Shown: positions 6,752 through 14,350 of the stretch, in pieces
Layout of the letters: each line of letters opens with the position of its first letter
How positions within the stretch are numbered: position 1 is the stretch's first letter
Program-made: the position numbers and the translations under genes
Notes under the pieces: model-generated
The model's database searches: none
What the model saw: the letters and a program-made list of their open reading frames with translations, nothing else
Told to the model about the DNA's origin: nothing
DNA from: an uncultured Collinsella sp.
Lineage (GTDB): Bacteria; Actinomycetota; Coriobacteriia; Coriobacteriales; Coriobacteriaceae
Assembly (NCBI GenBank): GCA_900549195.1
Contig: URNK01000004.1
Coordinates: 1 to 26,192 of the forward strand
Reading direction: 5' to 3'
Length of the DNA: 26,192 bases

Positions 6752-6849
6752 GCGCGGGCGTAAAGAAAACGCGGAGCGTTTTTAGCCCGCGGGCGAGCAC
6801 GCCGGCAGGCGGGCGAAGCCGGTGCGGATCCGCGCAGCGGATGCGCGGA
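6752..6849. repeat. 98-bp hairpin-rich repeat core, copy B
   Basis: Matches copy A (1771-1868) at about 89 of 98 positions by eye, with no gaps. In this copy an outer stem CGCGGGC/GCCCGCG encloses AAAACGC-GGA-GCGTTTT. It is followed by CGCCGGC...GCCGGTG and ATCCGC-GCA-GCGGAT stems. The better-paired outer stem suggests this copy is nearer the intact form than copy A. Confidence 0.75.
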
Positions 6850-6877
6850 ATCCTATACGCCGCACCAATTGAACTTG

Positions 6878-6906
6878 AAGCCTCCGGCAACGGGGGCTTT
6901 TCTTTT
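6878..6906 (+). terminator. Duplicated copy of the tRNA-Arg terminator
   Basis: AAGCCTCC-GGCAA-CGGGGGCTT then TTCTTTT, a near copy of 6688-6716 carried by the tandem unit. Confidence 0.75.
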
Positions 6907-7052
6907 ACGCCGGCACCGCACGGATTCGAACCTCGGTCGAGGCGCGGGCGTGAAGCGGACGATTTCCTGTCGACTCGTGTAAGATTCCGAGTAGGTGTCG
7001 CGGCCCATCCGCGACCACTTCTTCTCTCAACGACCGATCAGGGTGATACTTC

Positions 7053-9494
7053 GTGGCAGAGCGTCCGACATACAAGCTCAGGTTTCTCGATCCCAAGAAG
7101 CGCTTTCCGGCGATGCCCGAGCAGCCTGCGGGACGCTCATATGGCGTGGTCTGGAAACTCTTTGGCGAGGACCAGCATGAATCTTGTTATGTCGTCGAAT
7201 TCGTTGGCAAAAGTCATGTGTCGCTTTTGGGCTACGTAAGCGTTTCGGGTGAGGTGTACAAGGTGGACCGCCCCGTTAGCGAGGCTCCGCTGCCCAACGA
7301 TCCCGACATGGAACTGGTCCTTGACGAGTCGGATTCCAGTATTGGTGAGATTATGGTAAGGGAAGCCAGCGGTGCAATGCGTACGTGCGCGCGAACCGTC
7401 GGCTCTCCCGAAGGCCCCATGCGCGAGCAGTCCGATCACGATACATGGAATTCGGCCCGCTCCCTTCCTTACGGCGAGTTCATGGCATCGATGTTCCTGC
7501 GCTACGTGATATTTGCCAACTCCGAAAGCGCTGTTGCGAACACGGCGGACGCCGACGGTCTCGATGCGGACATGCAAAACGTTGTCGACAAGATCAAGCT
7601 CGTAAAGTTGCCCGAGCCGGTCGAGGTGTTTTTGGGCTTTAACACGGCACCGCTACCTGACGCTATCGAGACGTTGCTCTACCGCGTTGACCATGCCGAG
7701 AATCCGAGCGGTATCGAGCGTTATGCCGCCGCCCTTATGAGCGAGGTCGACTTGCCCCGTCTGCGCACCATTGCCGCCAAGTCCGAAATGAGCCTAGCGC
7801 GCATCGACCGGTCGAAGCTGTTCTATCTCAATTTTGATCGTAGCCTGCTGGACCAGGGCGAGATTGACATGCTGCTTGCCATCGAGTGCCGTCTCAACCG
7901 CCTCTCCGGCATCCTCGAGCGCATCGGGGCCGGATTGGCCCCTGTGGCATCCTCGCCGAGCCTTGAGGGCTGCGCGCTCTTTGATGCGTGGCATATCGCC
8001 AAGACGACCAACGATGTTCCCCGACTGCTCGATACGGCCTCGAGCGATAACCCGTGGGGCAAACCGGGTACGGTGGCTTGCCAGCCGGGCGGTGAGTGGG
8101 ATGTGCGTACCCGCTTCGCGCGTATTGTCGAGGCGCTCAACGTGGTCACGCGGCTCGACTATACCTATCGGGCAAACGTTGCCGAGGGGATTATGCTCGT
8201 TCGGTTTGGGCACTCTGTCGTGAATGCCATGCCGCAACGTGAATACGACGCTCAAGATGACGCCTGGCGCGAGCTGGAAGAGGACACGCGTGCGATCTGG
8301 GCCGCGGAGCACGATGCGCGCGTGGCACTCACGCTTGCGGCAGCGTGTTTTGCCGCGGGCACCTGCATCACGCGCTGCTATGTGCAGATTGCTGCTCCCG
8401 ACAGTGAGCAGGGCGAGCGCGTTGTCGCAACGTATTTCTTTGGGCGCGCGGCCTATCTGGCCGATTGCGTGCCTGTCGCCAAGGATCTTGAGAGCATGGA
8501 CATGGACGATATGCCGTGCAAGCGTGTGCTTGAGGCGTATGAGTCAACCGCTCCGGAGACGATTGAGCCTGCGGAGGTTCATGCTCGTCCGCGTGATGAC
8601 CATCGCACACTGCCGCCGGCGCTGCGCGATCTGCTGCTCGCCGATAAGGCTGACGAGTTGGAGGTCATGGAAGAGGACGATGACCCATACGTGGCCCGTG
8701 TTGTTGAATTGCGCGAGCAGGCAAAAGTCGACCGTACAGGTGCTTTTGAAGGCTTTTCCCGTCTTGTCGAGGAGTTGGAGGCTAAGTGCGCCGTCGCCGA
8801 GCTTTTGGCGACAGGTCCGGTTCAAACGCAGTTTTGCGATAACCAGCTGGTGCGCATGGTGCTACCGGTGTTGGAAGAAGACCGCTCTGTGCGAATCCTT
8901 CGTGCGCCCGATGCGCTGTACTTTGCCCAGCACGAGATCTGCAGCTTTTACGCCGAGCAAGAGGACTTTGAACGAGCGCTGCCCGAGGTGCGCCATCTTT
9001 ACGATCTGGCGCGCTCGTCCATGCAATCGCACTTTGCGCTCATCAACGTTCTTGCGCGTCTGGAGCGCTTTGACGAGATTATCGAGGTGGCGCGCCACGG
9101 CCTACGTATTGCCAGCGATCGCTCTGCAATCGGCTACCTGTTCTATCGCCTGGCGTTTGCCTATTGGAATTGCGATCAGCTCGACCTTGCGCTGGCTTGT
9201 TACCGTCTGGTGCCACGTGGCGAGGAGTCGGGCAGCAGCGCGCTGGAAGAAATGCAGGGCCTTATGAACGAGATGGGCGTCAGCGAGCCTCCGACGTTCG
9301 AGGAAGCGGTCGAGACCATTCGCAAGGCTGGACTCGAGCTGCCGCCAGTGTCCGCCGTGACGAATCAGCTGGCAGATGCCGCTGTTCAACTGGTCGACAA
9401 CGGCTTCTTTTTCCTGGCACGCGGTTGCATCTTCCAAATGTGGCGCACCATGGGCAACGACGAGCTCGGCTCCCTCAACCGCTCGCTGGGGTAG
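7053..9494 (+). CDS. Large TPR-like repeat protein of unknown function, 813 residues
   Basis: The GTG start at 7053 follows AGGGTGA at suitable spacing; no better in-frame ATG lies near. The protein opens MAERPTYKLRFLDPKKRF. It has no signal peptide or membrane segment and is acidic throughout, so it is probably cytoplasmic. Residues about 645-740 read as tandem helical pairs of TPR type (YFAQHEICSFYAEQEDFERA, then LINVLARLERFDEIIEVAR, then YRLAFAYWNCDQLDLALACY). The first 500 residues show no family I can name. TPR arrays usually scaffold protein contacts. The gene is alone between the tRNA-Arg repeats and tRNA-Ser, so context gives no clue. It is clearly a real gene: long, with consistent codon use. 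Confidence 0.85.
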   Translation: MAERPTYKLRFLDPKKRFPAMPEQPAGRSYGVVWKLFGEDQHESCYVVEFVGKSHVSLLGYVSVSGEVYKVDRPVSEAPLPNDPDMELVLDESDSSIGEIMVREASGAMRTCARTVGSPEGPMREQSDHDTWNSARSLPYGEFMASMFLRYVIFANSESAVANTADADGLDADMQNVVDKIKLVKLPEPVEVFLGFNTAPLPDAIETLLYRVDHAENPSGIERYAAALMSEVDLPRLRTIAAKSEMSLARIDRSKLFYLNFDRSLLDQGEIDMLLAIECRLNRLSGILERIGAGLAPVASSPSLEGCALFDAWHIAKTTNDVPRLLDTASSDNPWGKPGTVACQPGGEWDVRTRFARIVEALNVVTRLDYTYRANVAEGIMLVRFGHSVVNAMPQREYDAQDDAWRELEEDTRAIWAAEHDARVALTLAAACFAAGTCITRCYVQIAAPDSEQGERVVATYFFGRAAYLADCVPVAKDLESMDMDDMPCKRVLEAYESTAPETIEPAEVHARPRDDHRTLPPALRDLLLADKADELEVMEEDDDPYVARVVELREQAKVDRTGAFEGFSRLVEELEAKCAVAELLATGPVQTQFCDNQLVRMVLPVLEEDRSVRILRAPDALYFAQHEICSFYAEQEDFERALPEVRHLYDLARSSMQSHFALINVLARLERFDEIIEVARHGLRIASDRSAIGYLFYRLAFAYWNCDQLDLALACYRLVPRGEESGSSALEEMQGLMNEMGVSEPPTFEEAVETIRKAGLELPPVSAVTNQLADAAVQLVDNGFFFLARGCIFQMWRTMGNDELGSLNRSLG

Positions 9495-9543
9495 GCGAAG
9501 CTTCCAATGAGGAAAGGATGCTAGGCAATTAGAAAATTTCCTC

Positions 9544-9572
9544 TTGCCCATCTTAGGCTGTTTGGTTACTAT
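9544..9572 (+). promoter_or_regulatory. Putative promoter of tRNA-Ser
   Basis: TTGCCC (9544-9549) and TACTAT (9567-9572) with a 17-base spacer; the predicted start lies about eight bases before the tRNA. Confidence 0.6.
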
Positions 9573-9586
9573 AGAACGGCTGTTAC

Positions 9587-9677
9587 GGAGAGCTGACCGA
9601 GAGGCCGAAGGTGCTCGCCTGCTAAGCGAGTATGCCCCAAAAGGGCATCTGGGGTTCGAATCCCCAGCTCTCCGCCA
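9587..9677 (+). tRNA. tRNA-Ser (anticodon GCT)
   Basis: A 91-base class II tRNA. The acceptor GGAGAGC pairs with GCTCTCC. The anticodon stem CTCGC/GCGAG encloses CTGCTAA, giving anticodon GCT for AGC/AGU codons. The long variable arm contains TGCCCC-AAAA-GGGCA. The T-arm is TGGGG-TTCGAAT-CCCCA. The 3' GCCA is encoded. Confidence 0.97.
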
Positions 9678-9691
9678 GTACGAATTTGAAG

Positions 9692-9717
9692 AAGGGTCCC
9701 ATTTGGGGCCCTTTTTT
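9692..9717 (+). terminator. Rho-independent terminator of tRNA-Ser
   Basis: AAGGGTCCC-ATTT-GGGGCCCTT (9-bp stem, one G-T pair) followed by TTTT, 14 bases after the CCA end. Confidence 0.9.
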
Positions 9718-9719
9718 GT

Positions 9720-9749
9720 GCGGAGAAAGGAGGCTGGGGATTCGAACCC
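9720..9749 (-). repeat. Antisense copy of the tRNA-Ser 3' end
   Basis: Read on the minus strand this contains GGGTTCGAATCCCCAGC, the T-arm of the adjacent tRNA-Ser, followed after a six-base insertion by TCTCCG, its acceptor end. Together with the tRNA it makes an imperfect palindrome centred on the terminator hairpin. Unlike the Leu and Arg loci there is no GC-rich core or direct copy. Confidence 0.65.
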
Positions 9750-9751
9750 TC

Positions 9752-9784
9752 AAAATTGAGGCGCCCCGTTGGACGCCTCATTTG
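9752..9784 (-). terminator. Probable terminator of the D,D-carboxypeptidase gene
   Basis: On the minus strand GAGGCGTCC-AACG-GGGCGCCTC forms a stem with one mismatch followed by AATTTTG, about 25 bases after the stop codon. It opposes the tRNA-Ser terminator, so the two transcription units converge cleanly. Confidence 0.7.
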
Positions 9785-9808
9785 GTTCGATGTGATATCG
9801 CTCCGGCC

Positions 9809-11149
9809 CTACGCCTTGGGCGCCTTGGCTACGGTCTCGCTCTCGGCTGTGAGTGGGCGGTTGTCGATGCGGCGGCCCAGGCGGTCGAGCTTCACAAGGA
9901 GCCACTCAATGGGATTCGGCCCTGCGCCTTCCTCGTCGGCAACCAGGTCCATAACGGCGATTTTGGTGCCGTCCTGCTTGAGAGTAACACTGCCCACCTT
10001 GTCGCCCACATGCACCGTGCCCGAAAGATCGTCGTAGCTAACCTTTTCGGTCACCTCGCCGGCAAGGGAAAACACGGTCGCTTGCGCCGTAGGATCGGCG
10101 AGTGTGGCGTCGATTGTCTTATCCGTCCAGTCGGTTTGGCCAATGCGCGCCATAAGCGGGTTGCCGTTGGCGGTCTTTTCCTGCGTGTTGGCGATTGCGA
10201 CCGTCACCTTGTGGCCGTAGTACCAGTTGGCAAGGGTGGCGGTATCGGTAAAGCGCTGATCGGTGGTGGTGGAGTTCAAAATAACGGTGTAGATCTCGTC
10301 GCCGTCGCGGTTGTAGGCGCTCGTAAAGCAATAGCCCGCGTCGTCGGTGGTGCCGGTCTTGCCACCGATGTTGCCATCTTGACCCAGCAAATAGTTATGC
10401 GTGTTCATGGAATGCGAATGGTCGGTGCCGTCGGCGCCCGTGACCTCGATCCAGGAATCCTCGCTCGCTACGACCTCGCGGATCGTGTCGTTTTTCATGG
10501 CCTCCTGCATCATCAGCGCTACGTCGTGTGCGGTTGAGTGCATATTGCCAGCCCACTCATCAAAGTCCAGACCATGCGGGTTTTCAAAAAGCGTACCGGT
10601 GCAGCCGAGCTTCTTAGCGCGCTCGTTCATGGCCTTCACAAATGTGGCCTCGGCGTCTTTGGTCTTAGGGTCGATCTTCTTGCCCACATATTCGGCGAGC
10701 ACGATGGCGGCGTCGTTGCCCGAGGGAATCATCAGGCCGCGCAGTGCCTGCTCCACGGTAAGCTCGTCGCCTTCGAGCAAGCCAGCGGTCGAATTACCCA
10801 CGGTGGCTGCGGCGTTGCTCACCGTGACCTTCTCGTCCATCTTGCAATTCTCGACGGTTAGGATTGCGGTCATGACCTTGGTAATCGAGGCAATCTTGAC
10901 CTGCTCATCGGCATCGCGCCCATAGTAGACGGTGCCGTCTTTGCCCATGACGAGGGCATTGGTCGCATCGATATCGGGCAGGTTTTCAGCCGTGATGCCG
11001 CGCGCATCGGCGGTTTTGCCGCAAACATTGTCAGTCGTGAGCACTTGGGCGCCGGCGACGGTGGGCACGCCAGCGGCAAGGGCGATAGCGCAGGCAAAGC
11101 CGGCGGCAAGCTGGGCTGAGCGCTTTGCAAAAGAGGTGAGGGACTTCAC
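9809..11149 (-). CDS. D-alanyl-D-alanine carboxypeptidase (PBP5/DacA-like, peptidase S11)
   Basis: The family trims the terminal D-Ala from peptidoglycan pentapeptides outside the membrane. With the GTG start at 11149 the product is 446 residues: a signal peptide (KSLTSFAKR, then a hydrophobic core ending VAGAQ), then SITK (Ser88/Lys91, the acylated serine and its lysine), SGN (143-145) and KTGTT (264-268), the three penicillin-binding motifs. The C-terminus has an amphipathic stretch (PIEWLLVKLDRLGRRI), as in PBP5 membrane anchoring. An ATG at 11218 and an earlier start at 11260 are in frame but lack a ribosome-binding site. They would put a TATACT -10 box inside the gene, so I prefer the GTG; this choice is uncertain. 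The gene is divergent from a VanR-like regulator. Confidence 0.92.
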   Translation of the reverse strand: MKSLTSFAKRSAQLAAGFACAIALAAGVPTVAGAQVLTTDNVCGKTADARGITAENLPDIDATNALVMGKDGTVYYGRDADEQVKIASITKVMTAILTVENCKMDEKVTVSNAAATVGNSTAGLLEGDELTVEQALRGLMIPSGNDAAIVLAEYVGKKIDPKTKDAEATFVKAMNERAKKLGCTGTLFENPHGLDFDEWAGNMHSTAHDVALMMQEAMKNDTIREVVASEDSWIEVTGADGTDHSHSMNTHNYLLGQDGNIGGKTGTTDDAGYCFTSAYNRDGDEIYTVILNSTTTDQRFTDTATLANWYYGHKVTVAIANTQEKTANGNPLMARIGQTDWTDKTIDATLADPTAQATVFSLAGEVTEKVSYDDLSGTVHVGDKVGSVTLKQDGTKIAVMDLVADEEGAGPNPIEWLLVKLDRLGRRIDNRPLTAESETVAKAPKA

Positions 11150-11188
11150 GGATTTCGCTTTCGACGGGATGGTCTCTTCTGGAACTAG

Positions 11189-11194
11189 AGTATA
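11189..11194 (-). promoter_or_regulatory. Putative -10 box of the carboxypeptidase gene
   Basis: TATACT on the minus strand, about 40 bases ahead of the preferred GTG start. No convincing -35 hexamer is visible, so an activator may be needed. Confidence 0.35.
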
Positions 11195-11265
11195 TCGTTT
11201 GCCGGCGTCGGCGATCATCGCGTGCGTGCGTGGCCCACATCCGCTCCCGAACGGGCACAAGGGTG

Positions 11266-11281
11266 CTTAAGGCCGACTTAA
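11266..11281. promoter_or_regulatory. Candidate OmpR-family operator in the divergent gap
   Basis: CTTAA occurs at 11266 and again at 11277, a direct repeat with an 11-base period, between the carboxypeptidase and the VanR-like regulator. OmpR/PhoB-family regulators bind direct repeats of about this period. A CATAAT -10 for the regulator gene follows at about 11321. This is a pattern match only. Confidence 0.3.
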
Positions 11282-11346
11282 TCACCCACGCTTGTTGTGT
11301 GTGGCGTGCGTCGCCTCGGGCATAATGGAGCGCGAGAGGAGCACGC

Positions 11347-12042
11347 ATGAACGAGCGCATACTGGTAGTTGATGACGAGAAGGCCATCGCCGACTTGGTT
11401 GGTATCTACCTTACAAAAGAGGGCTTTGATGTCCAGATTGCCTATAGTGGGGCCGATGCTGCCAAGGCAATCTTGGATCAGGAGTTCGATCTGGCGCTGC
11501 TGGATGTCATGCTGCCCGATATCGATGGGTTTGAGCTGCTGCGTACGATCCGTTCCAGCCATACCTATCCCGTGATCATGCTGACGGCGCGCGATGCCCA
11601 GCAAGACAAGATCGGGGGCCTTTCGCTTGGCGCGGACGATTACGTGGTTAAGCCGTTCCGTCCGCTGGAGCTCATCGCGCGCGTGCACGCTCAGCTTCGC
11701 CGCTACACCAGCTACGGTAGCCGTGCACAGGCGGCTGAGTCGCCGACCATTCAGCTCGACGGCTTGGAGATCAACCGCGATGCTCGTTCCGTGACAGTGG
11801 ACGGTTCACCGGTTCGCCTCACGCCCACCGAGTATTCAATCTTGCTGTATCTGGTCGAGCATCGCGGCAGCGTGGTGGCCGTGGAGGACCTGTTCCGCGC
11901 GGTGTGGAACGAGGACTTTATGCCCGGCTCCAACAATACGGTGATGGTGCATATTCGCCACTTGCGCGAAAAGATCGGCGACGACGCACAAAAGCCACGC
12001 TTTATCAAAAACGTCTGGGGCGTCGGCTACATCATCGAATAA
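11347..12042 (+). CDS. OmpR/PhoB-family response regulator, VanR-like
   Basis: A 231-residue protein with ATG at 11347 after GAGAGGAG. The receiver domain (residues 1-120) has the acidic pair Asp9/Asp10, phosphoacceptor Asp53 in ALLDVMLPD, Thr80, and Lys102 in DDYVVKPF. A winged-helix DNA-binding domain follows from about 130 to 231 (LTPTEYSILLYLVEHRGSVV, then NTVMVHIRHLREKIG and WGVGYIIE). It is the cognate of the histidine kinase 26 bases downstream. VanR is the closest-looking subfamily, but no vanHAX ligase genes are present, so the pair should not be read as glycopeptide resistance. Divergence from a D,D-carboxypeptidase suggests a role in cell-wall regulation (inference). Confidence 0.92.
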   Translation: MNERILVVDDEKAIADLVGIYLTKEGFDVQIAYSGADAAKAILDQEFDLALLDVMLPDIDGFELLRTIRSSHTYPVIMLTARDAQQDKIGGLSLGADDYVVKPFRPLELIARVHAQLRRYTSYGSRAQAAESPTIQLDGLEINRDARSVTVDGSPVRLTPTEYSILLYLVEHRGSVVAVEDLFRAVWNEDFMPGSNNTVMVHIRHLREKIGDDAQKPRFIKNVWGVGYIIE

Positions 12043-12068
12043 CGCTTTTCGCTTGTGAGGATCTTGAT

Positions 12069-13307
12069 ATGACAAAAGACGATAGGCAAGCGTTCGAGGT
12101 GCCCGATCGGCTCTTTGAATACGTGAGGTTGGTCGTCGACAACCGCGCGCTTGCAACGGTGCTGCTCTTTTTGCTGAGCCTGCTGCTGATTGGCATCGAC
12201 AACATCGTCGGAATCTTGGCGGTGCTGCTTGTCGGCTTTTTGCTGATCGATCGATTTGAGATCGTGTGCCGCTGCGTGGTGATTGGCGGCGCCGCGTGGG
12301 CCATGACGTTGGCGATTGGCGCCATGGCGCTCGGCGGCATCGAAGGGCCGGTGCTGTTCGATGCCGGCTTTGTATTCAACATGCTTGGCTTTGTGCTGGC
12401 GCTTGCCGCGTGCGTGCTGTTCTTGTGTGGCCGCGCCCTGTGCTACCAGGGCTACGAGCAGGGCGAGCAGCATGCCGATTGTGTGCTGGCCGCTCGTATT
12501 CAAGATCGCCTGATCGATCACCCCGACACCTGGGATAACATCGACGGCGACTTCTTGGAGGTCGAGGGCGCCCTTAACCGCGTGCGTGACCGTGAGCGCA
12601 AGGTGCAGCAAGCTCTGCGTGACGAGTCGCATCGCAAGGACGATTTGGTCACGTACTTGGCACATGACCTACGCACCCCGCTTGCCAGTGTGGTGGGCTA
12701 TCTTTCGCTGCTGCAAGAGGCTCCCGAGCTGCCGGTTGAGCAACGTGCGCACTTTACGGGCGTGGCGCTCGACAAGGCGCACCGGCTCGATACGCTCATC
12801 GAAGAGTTCTTCGATATCACGCGCTTTGACTTCCACGATATCGTGCTCACGCGCGGCTATGTTGATCTGGGGTTGCTGCTGGCTCAGGTGGCTGACGAGT
12901 TCTATCCCATCCTCAACGAGCAGCATAAGGAAGTCCAAGTTGATATTCGCGAGGACCTGACGGTGCTCGTGGATGGCGACAAAATGGCTCGCGTGTTCAA
13001 CAACATCATGAAAAACGCTATTGCCTATAGCTATGAGGGTTCGACCATCACGATCGAGGCCAGACGCCGGGACGGCGGTGGCGTGCGCGTGCGCTTTATC
13101 AATCAGGGCGATCCCATCCCTGAGGCAAAGCTCAAGGTGATCTTTGAGAAGTTCTATCGCCTGGATGCGGCGCGTGCGACCAATCGCGGCGGCGCTGGAC
13201 TGGGGCTTGCCATCGCCAAGGAGATCGTATGCGCGCACGGCGGTACCGTTGCATGTGAATCGACGCCCGAACACACGATATTCACCATCGAGCTGCCCGC
13301 CGCATAG
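12069..13307 (+). CDS. Sensor histidine kinase, VanS-like
   Basis: A 412-residue protein with ATG at 12069 after GTGAGG. Upstream in-frame codons lie inside the regulator gene. Residues about 26-125 contain roughly four hydrophobic segments with very short loops, so there is little extracellular domain. This fits an intramembrane-sensing kinase, unlike the larger loop of many VanS proteins. The HisKA box is AHDLRTPLASVVGYLSLLQE (His199). The ATPase domain has FNNIMKNAIAYS (N box), FEKFYRLD (F box) and GGAGLGLAIAKE (G2 box). The G1 box region reads RFINQGDPIPE and lacks the usual DxGxG aspartate, which is also seen in some VanS-like kinases. It is paired with the preceding regulator. Confidence 0.9.
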   Translation: MTKDDRQAFEVPDRLFEYVRLVVDNRALATVLLFLLSLLLIGIDNIVGILAVLLVGFLLIDRFEIVCRCVVIGGAAWAMTLAIGAMALGGIEGPVLFDAGFVFNMLGFVLALAACVLFLCGRALCYQGYEQGEQHADCVLAARIQDRLIDHPDTWDNIDGDFLEVEGALNRVRDRERKVQQALRDESHRKDDLVTYLAHDLRTPLASVVGYLSLLQEAPELPVEQRAHFTGVALDKAHRLDTLIEEFFDITRFDFHDIVLTRGYVDLGLLLAQVADEFYPILNEQHKEVQVDIREDLTVLVDGDKMARVFNNIMKNAIAYSYEGSTITIEARRRDGGGVRVRFINQGDPIPEAKLKVIFEKFYRLDAARATNRGGAGLGLAIAKEIVCAHGGTVACESTPEHTIFTIELPAA

Positions 13308-13318
13308 CCAGTGTGCCC

Positions 13319-13395
13319 TTACAAACACTTGACAATGCGCTCACGTGCATATGAGCCGCGATTCCTACTATCGATACTGCTGAATTGATATCGAT
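13319..13395 (+). promoter_or_regulatory. Putative pstB promoter with Pho-box-like repeat
   Basis: TTACA (13319) and TTGACA (13329) form a direct repeat with a 10-base period, resembling Gram-positive Pho boxes. A good TTGACA exists, but the best -10 options are imperfect (TATGAG at 15 bases; TACTAT at 13366-13371 further on). An inverted repeat ATCGATA (13370-13376) / TATCGAT (13389-13395) sits just before the ribosome-binding site. Confidence 0.35.
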
Positions 13396-13410
13396 GTGGA
13401 GGTATGCGGT

Positions 13411-14286
13411 ATGACGGCTGCTGCGGCTGTGGAGCCCACGGAGCTTGAAGAACTCATGAAAGCGCAGGCCGAGGCCGCGCACGAGCGCGAGGTTGGGGAT
13501 GCGACTCGCCCCACGGCAGAGGATCTTGCCGCCTCGCCGACGCGAATCGATGTTGAGGGCCTCGACCTGTTCTATGGCGACCACCATGCGCTCAAGGACG
13601 TGAATATCAAGATCCGCGACAAGCAGATTACCTCGTTCATCGGGCCTTCGGGCTGCGGAAAGTCCACGTTGCTGCGCTGCTTTAACCGCATGAACGACGG
13701 CATCAAGGACTGCCGAATCGAGGGCAAGATTGCGCTCGATGGTCAAGATATCCTGGGCGACTACGACATCTGCCGCCTTCGCCAGCGCGTGGGCATGGTG
13801 TTCCAGCGCCCCAACCCGTTTCCCATGAGCATCTACGACAACGTCGCGTATGGTCCGCGCGGTATGGGTGTGTGCGATCGCGCTGCGCTGGATGAGCTGG
13901 TCGAGGACTCCCTTCGTCGCGCTGCGCTATGGGATGAGGTCAAGGACAAGCTCAAAGAATCGGGTCTGGGTCTTTCGGGCGGCCAGCAGCAGCGTCTGTG
14001 CATCGCCCGCGCACTTGCCGTGCAGCCCGACATTCTGCTGATGGACGAGCCGACCTCGGCACTCGACCCTGTGTCGACGCTGGTGGTGGAGCAGCTGGCC
14101 TGCGAGCTCAGGGAGACCTGCACGCTGGTGGTCGTTACGCACAACATGCAGCAGGCTGCGCGCATCTCCGACTCGGTTGCGTTCTTTTTGCTGGGCGAGC
14201 TGGTGGAGCATGCGCCCACTGCCCAGCTCTTCAAAAACCCGATCGATCCGCGTACGGCGGATTATTTGACGGGACGTTTTGGCTGA
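13411..14286 (+). CDS. pstB: Phosphate ABC transporter ATP-binding protein
   Basis: A 291-residue ATPase that powers high-affinity phosphate import by PstSCA at the membrane. The ATG at 13411 is preceded by GGAGG with eight-base spacing; an in-frame GTG at 13396 would overlap that site. Motifs: Walker A GPSGCGKST (78-86), Q-loop region VGMVFQRPNPFPMSIYDNV, signature LSGGQQQR (188-195), Walker B LLMDEP with SALDP, and H-loop VVVTHNM. The Q-loop NPFPMSIYDN wording and the LTGRFG ending are diagnostic of PstB rather than other ABC ATPases. About 40 extra N-terminal residues, Ala/Glu-rich, precede the ABC domain. pstS, pstC, pstA and phoU are not adjacent, which is unusual. A PhoB/PhoR-like pair follows. 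Confidence 0.95.
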   Translation: MTAAAAVEPTELEELMKAQAEAAHEREVGDATRPTAEDLAASPTRIDVEGLDLFYGDHHALKDVNIKIRDKQITSFIGPSGCGKSTLLRCFNRMNDGIKDCRIEGKIALDGQDILGDYDICRLRQRVGMVFQRPNPFPMSIYDNVAYGPRGMGVCDRAALDELVEDSLRRAALWDEVKDKLKESGLGLSGGQQQRLCIARALAVQPDILLMDEPTSALDPVSTLVVEQLACELRETCTLVVVTHNMQQAARISDSVAFFLLGELVEHAPTAQLFKNPIDPRTADYLTGRFG

Positions 14287-14350
14287 TACCATCTAGTAAA
14301 GGTACCTTTAGGATTAAGATGCGGTCATGCCGGCCGCAAAGGGGTTCAAC

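Larger units (their letters stand above)
6658..6953 (+). repeat. Tandem tRNA-3'-end/terminator duplication behind tRNA-Arg
   Basis: The unit starting AATCCTATACGCC at 6658 (T-loop end of tRNA-Arg) recurs at 6849, a period of 191 bases. Each unit holds the tRNA 3' end, a terminator, an antisense T-arm-like segment (GGATTCGAACCTCGG, about 6731 and 6922) and the start of the GC-rich core. The second unit loses the core after about 6953 (GTGAAGCGG instead of GTAAAGAAAACG), so it is a truncated copy. The plan is the same as behind tRNA-Leu. Nothing coding is supported between 6677 and 7052. Confidence 0.8.

Noticed and set aside
11347..13307. Vancomycin resistance operon
   Set aside because: The two-component pair is VanRS-like but no vanH, vanA-type ligase or vanX gene is present. 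The carboxypeptidase is of the ordinary PBP5 type.
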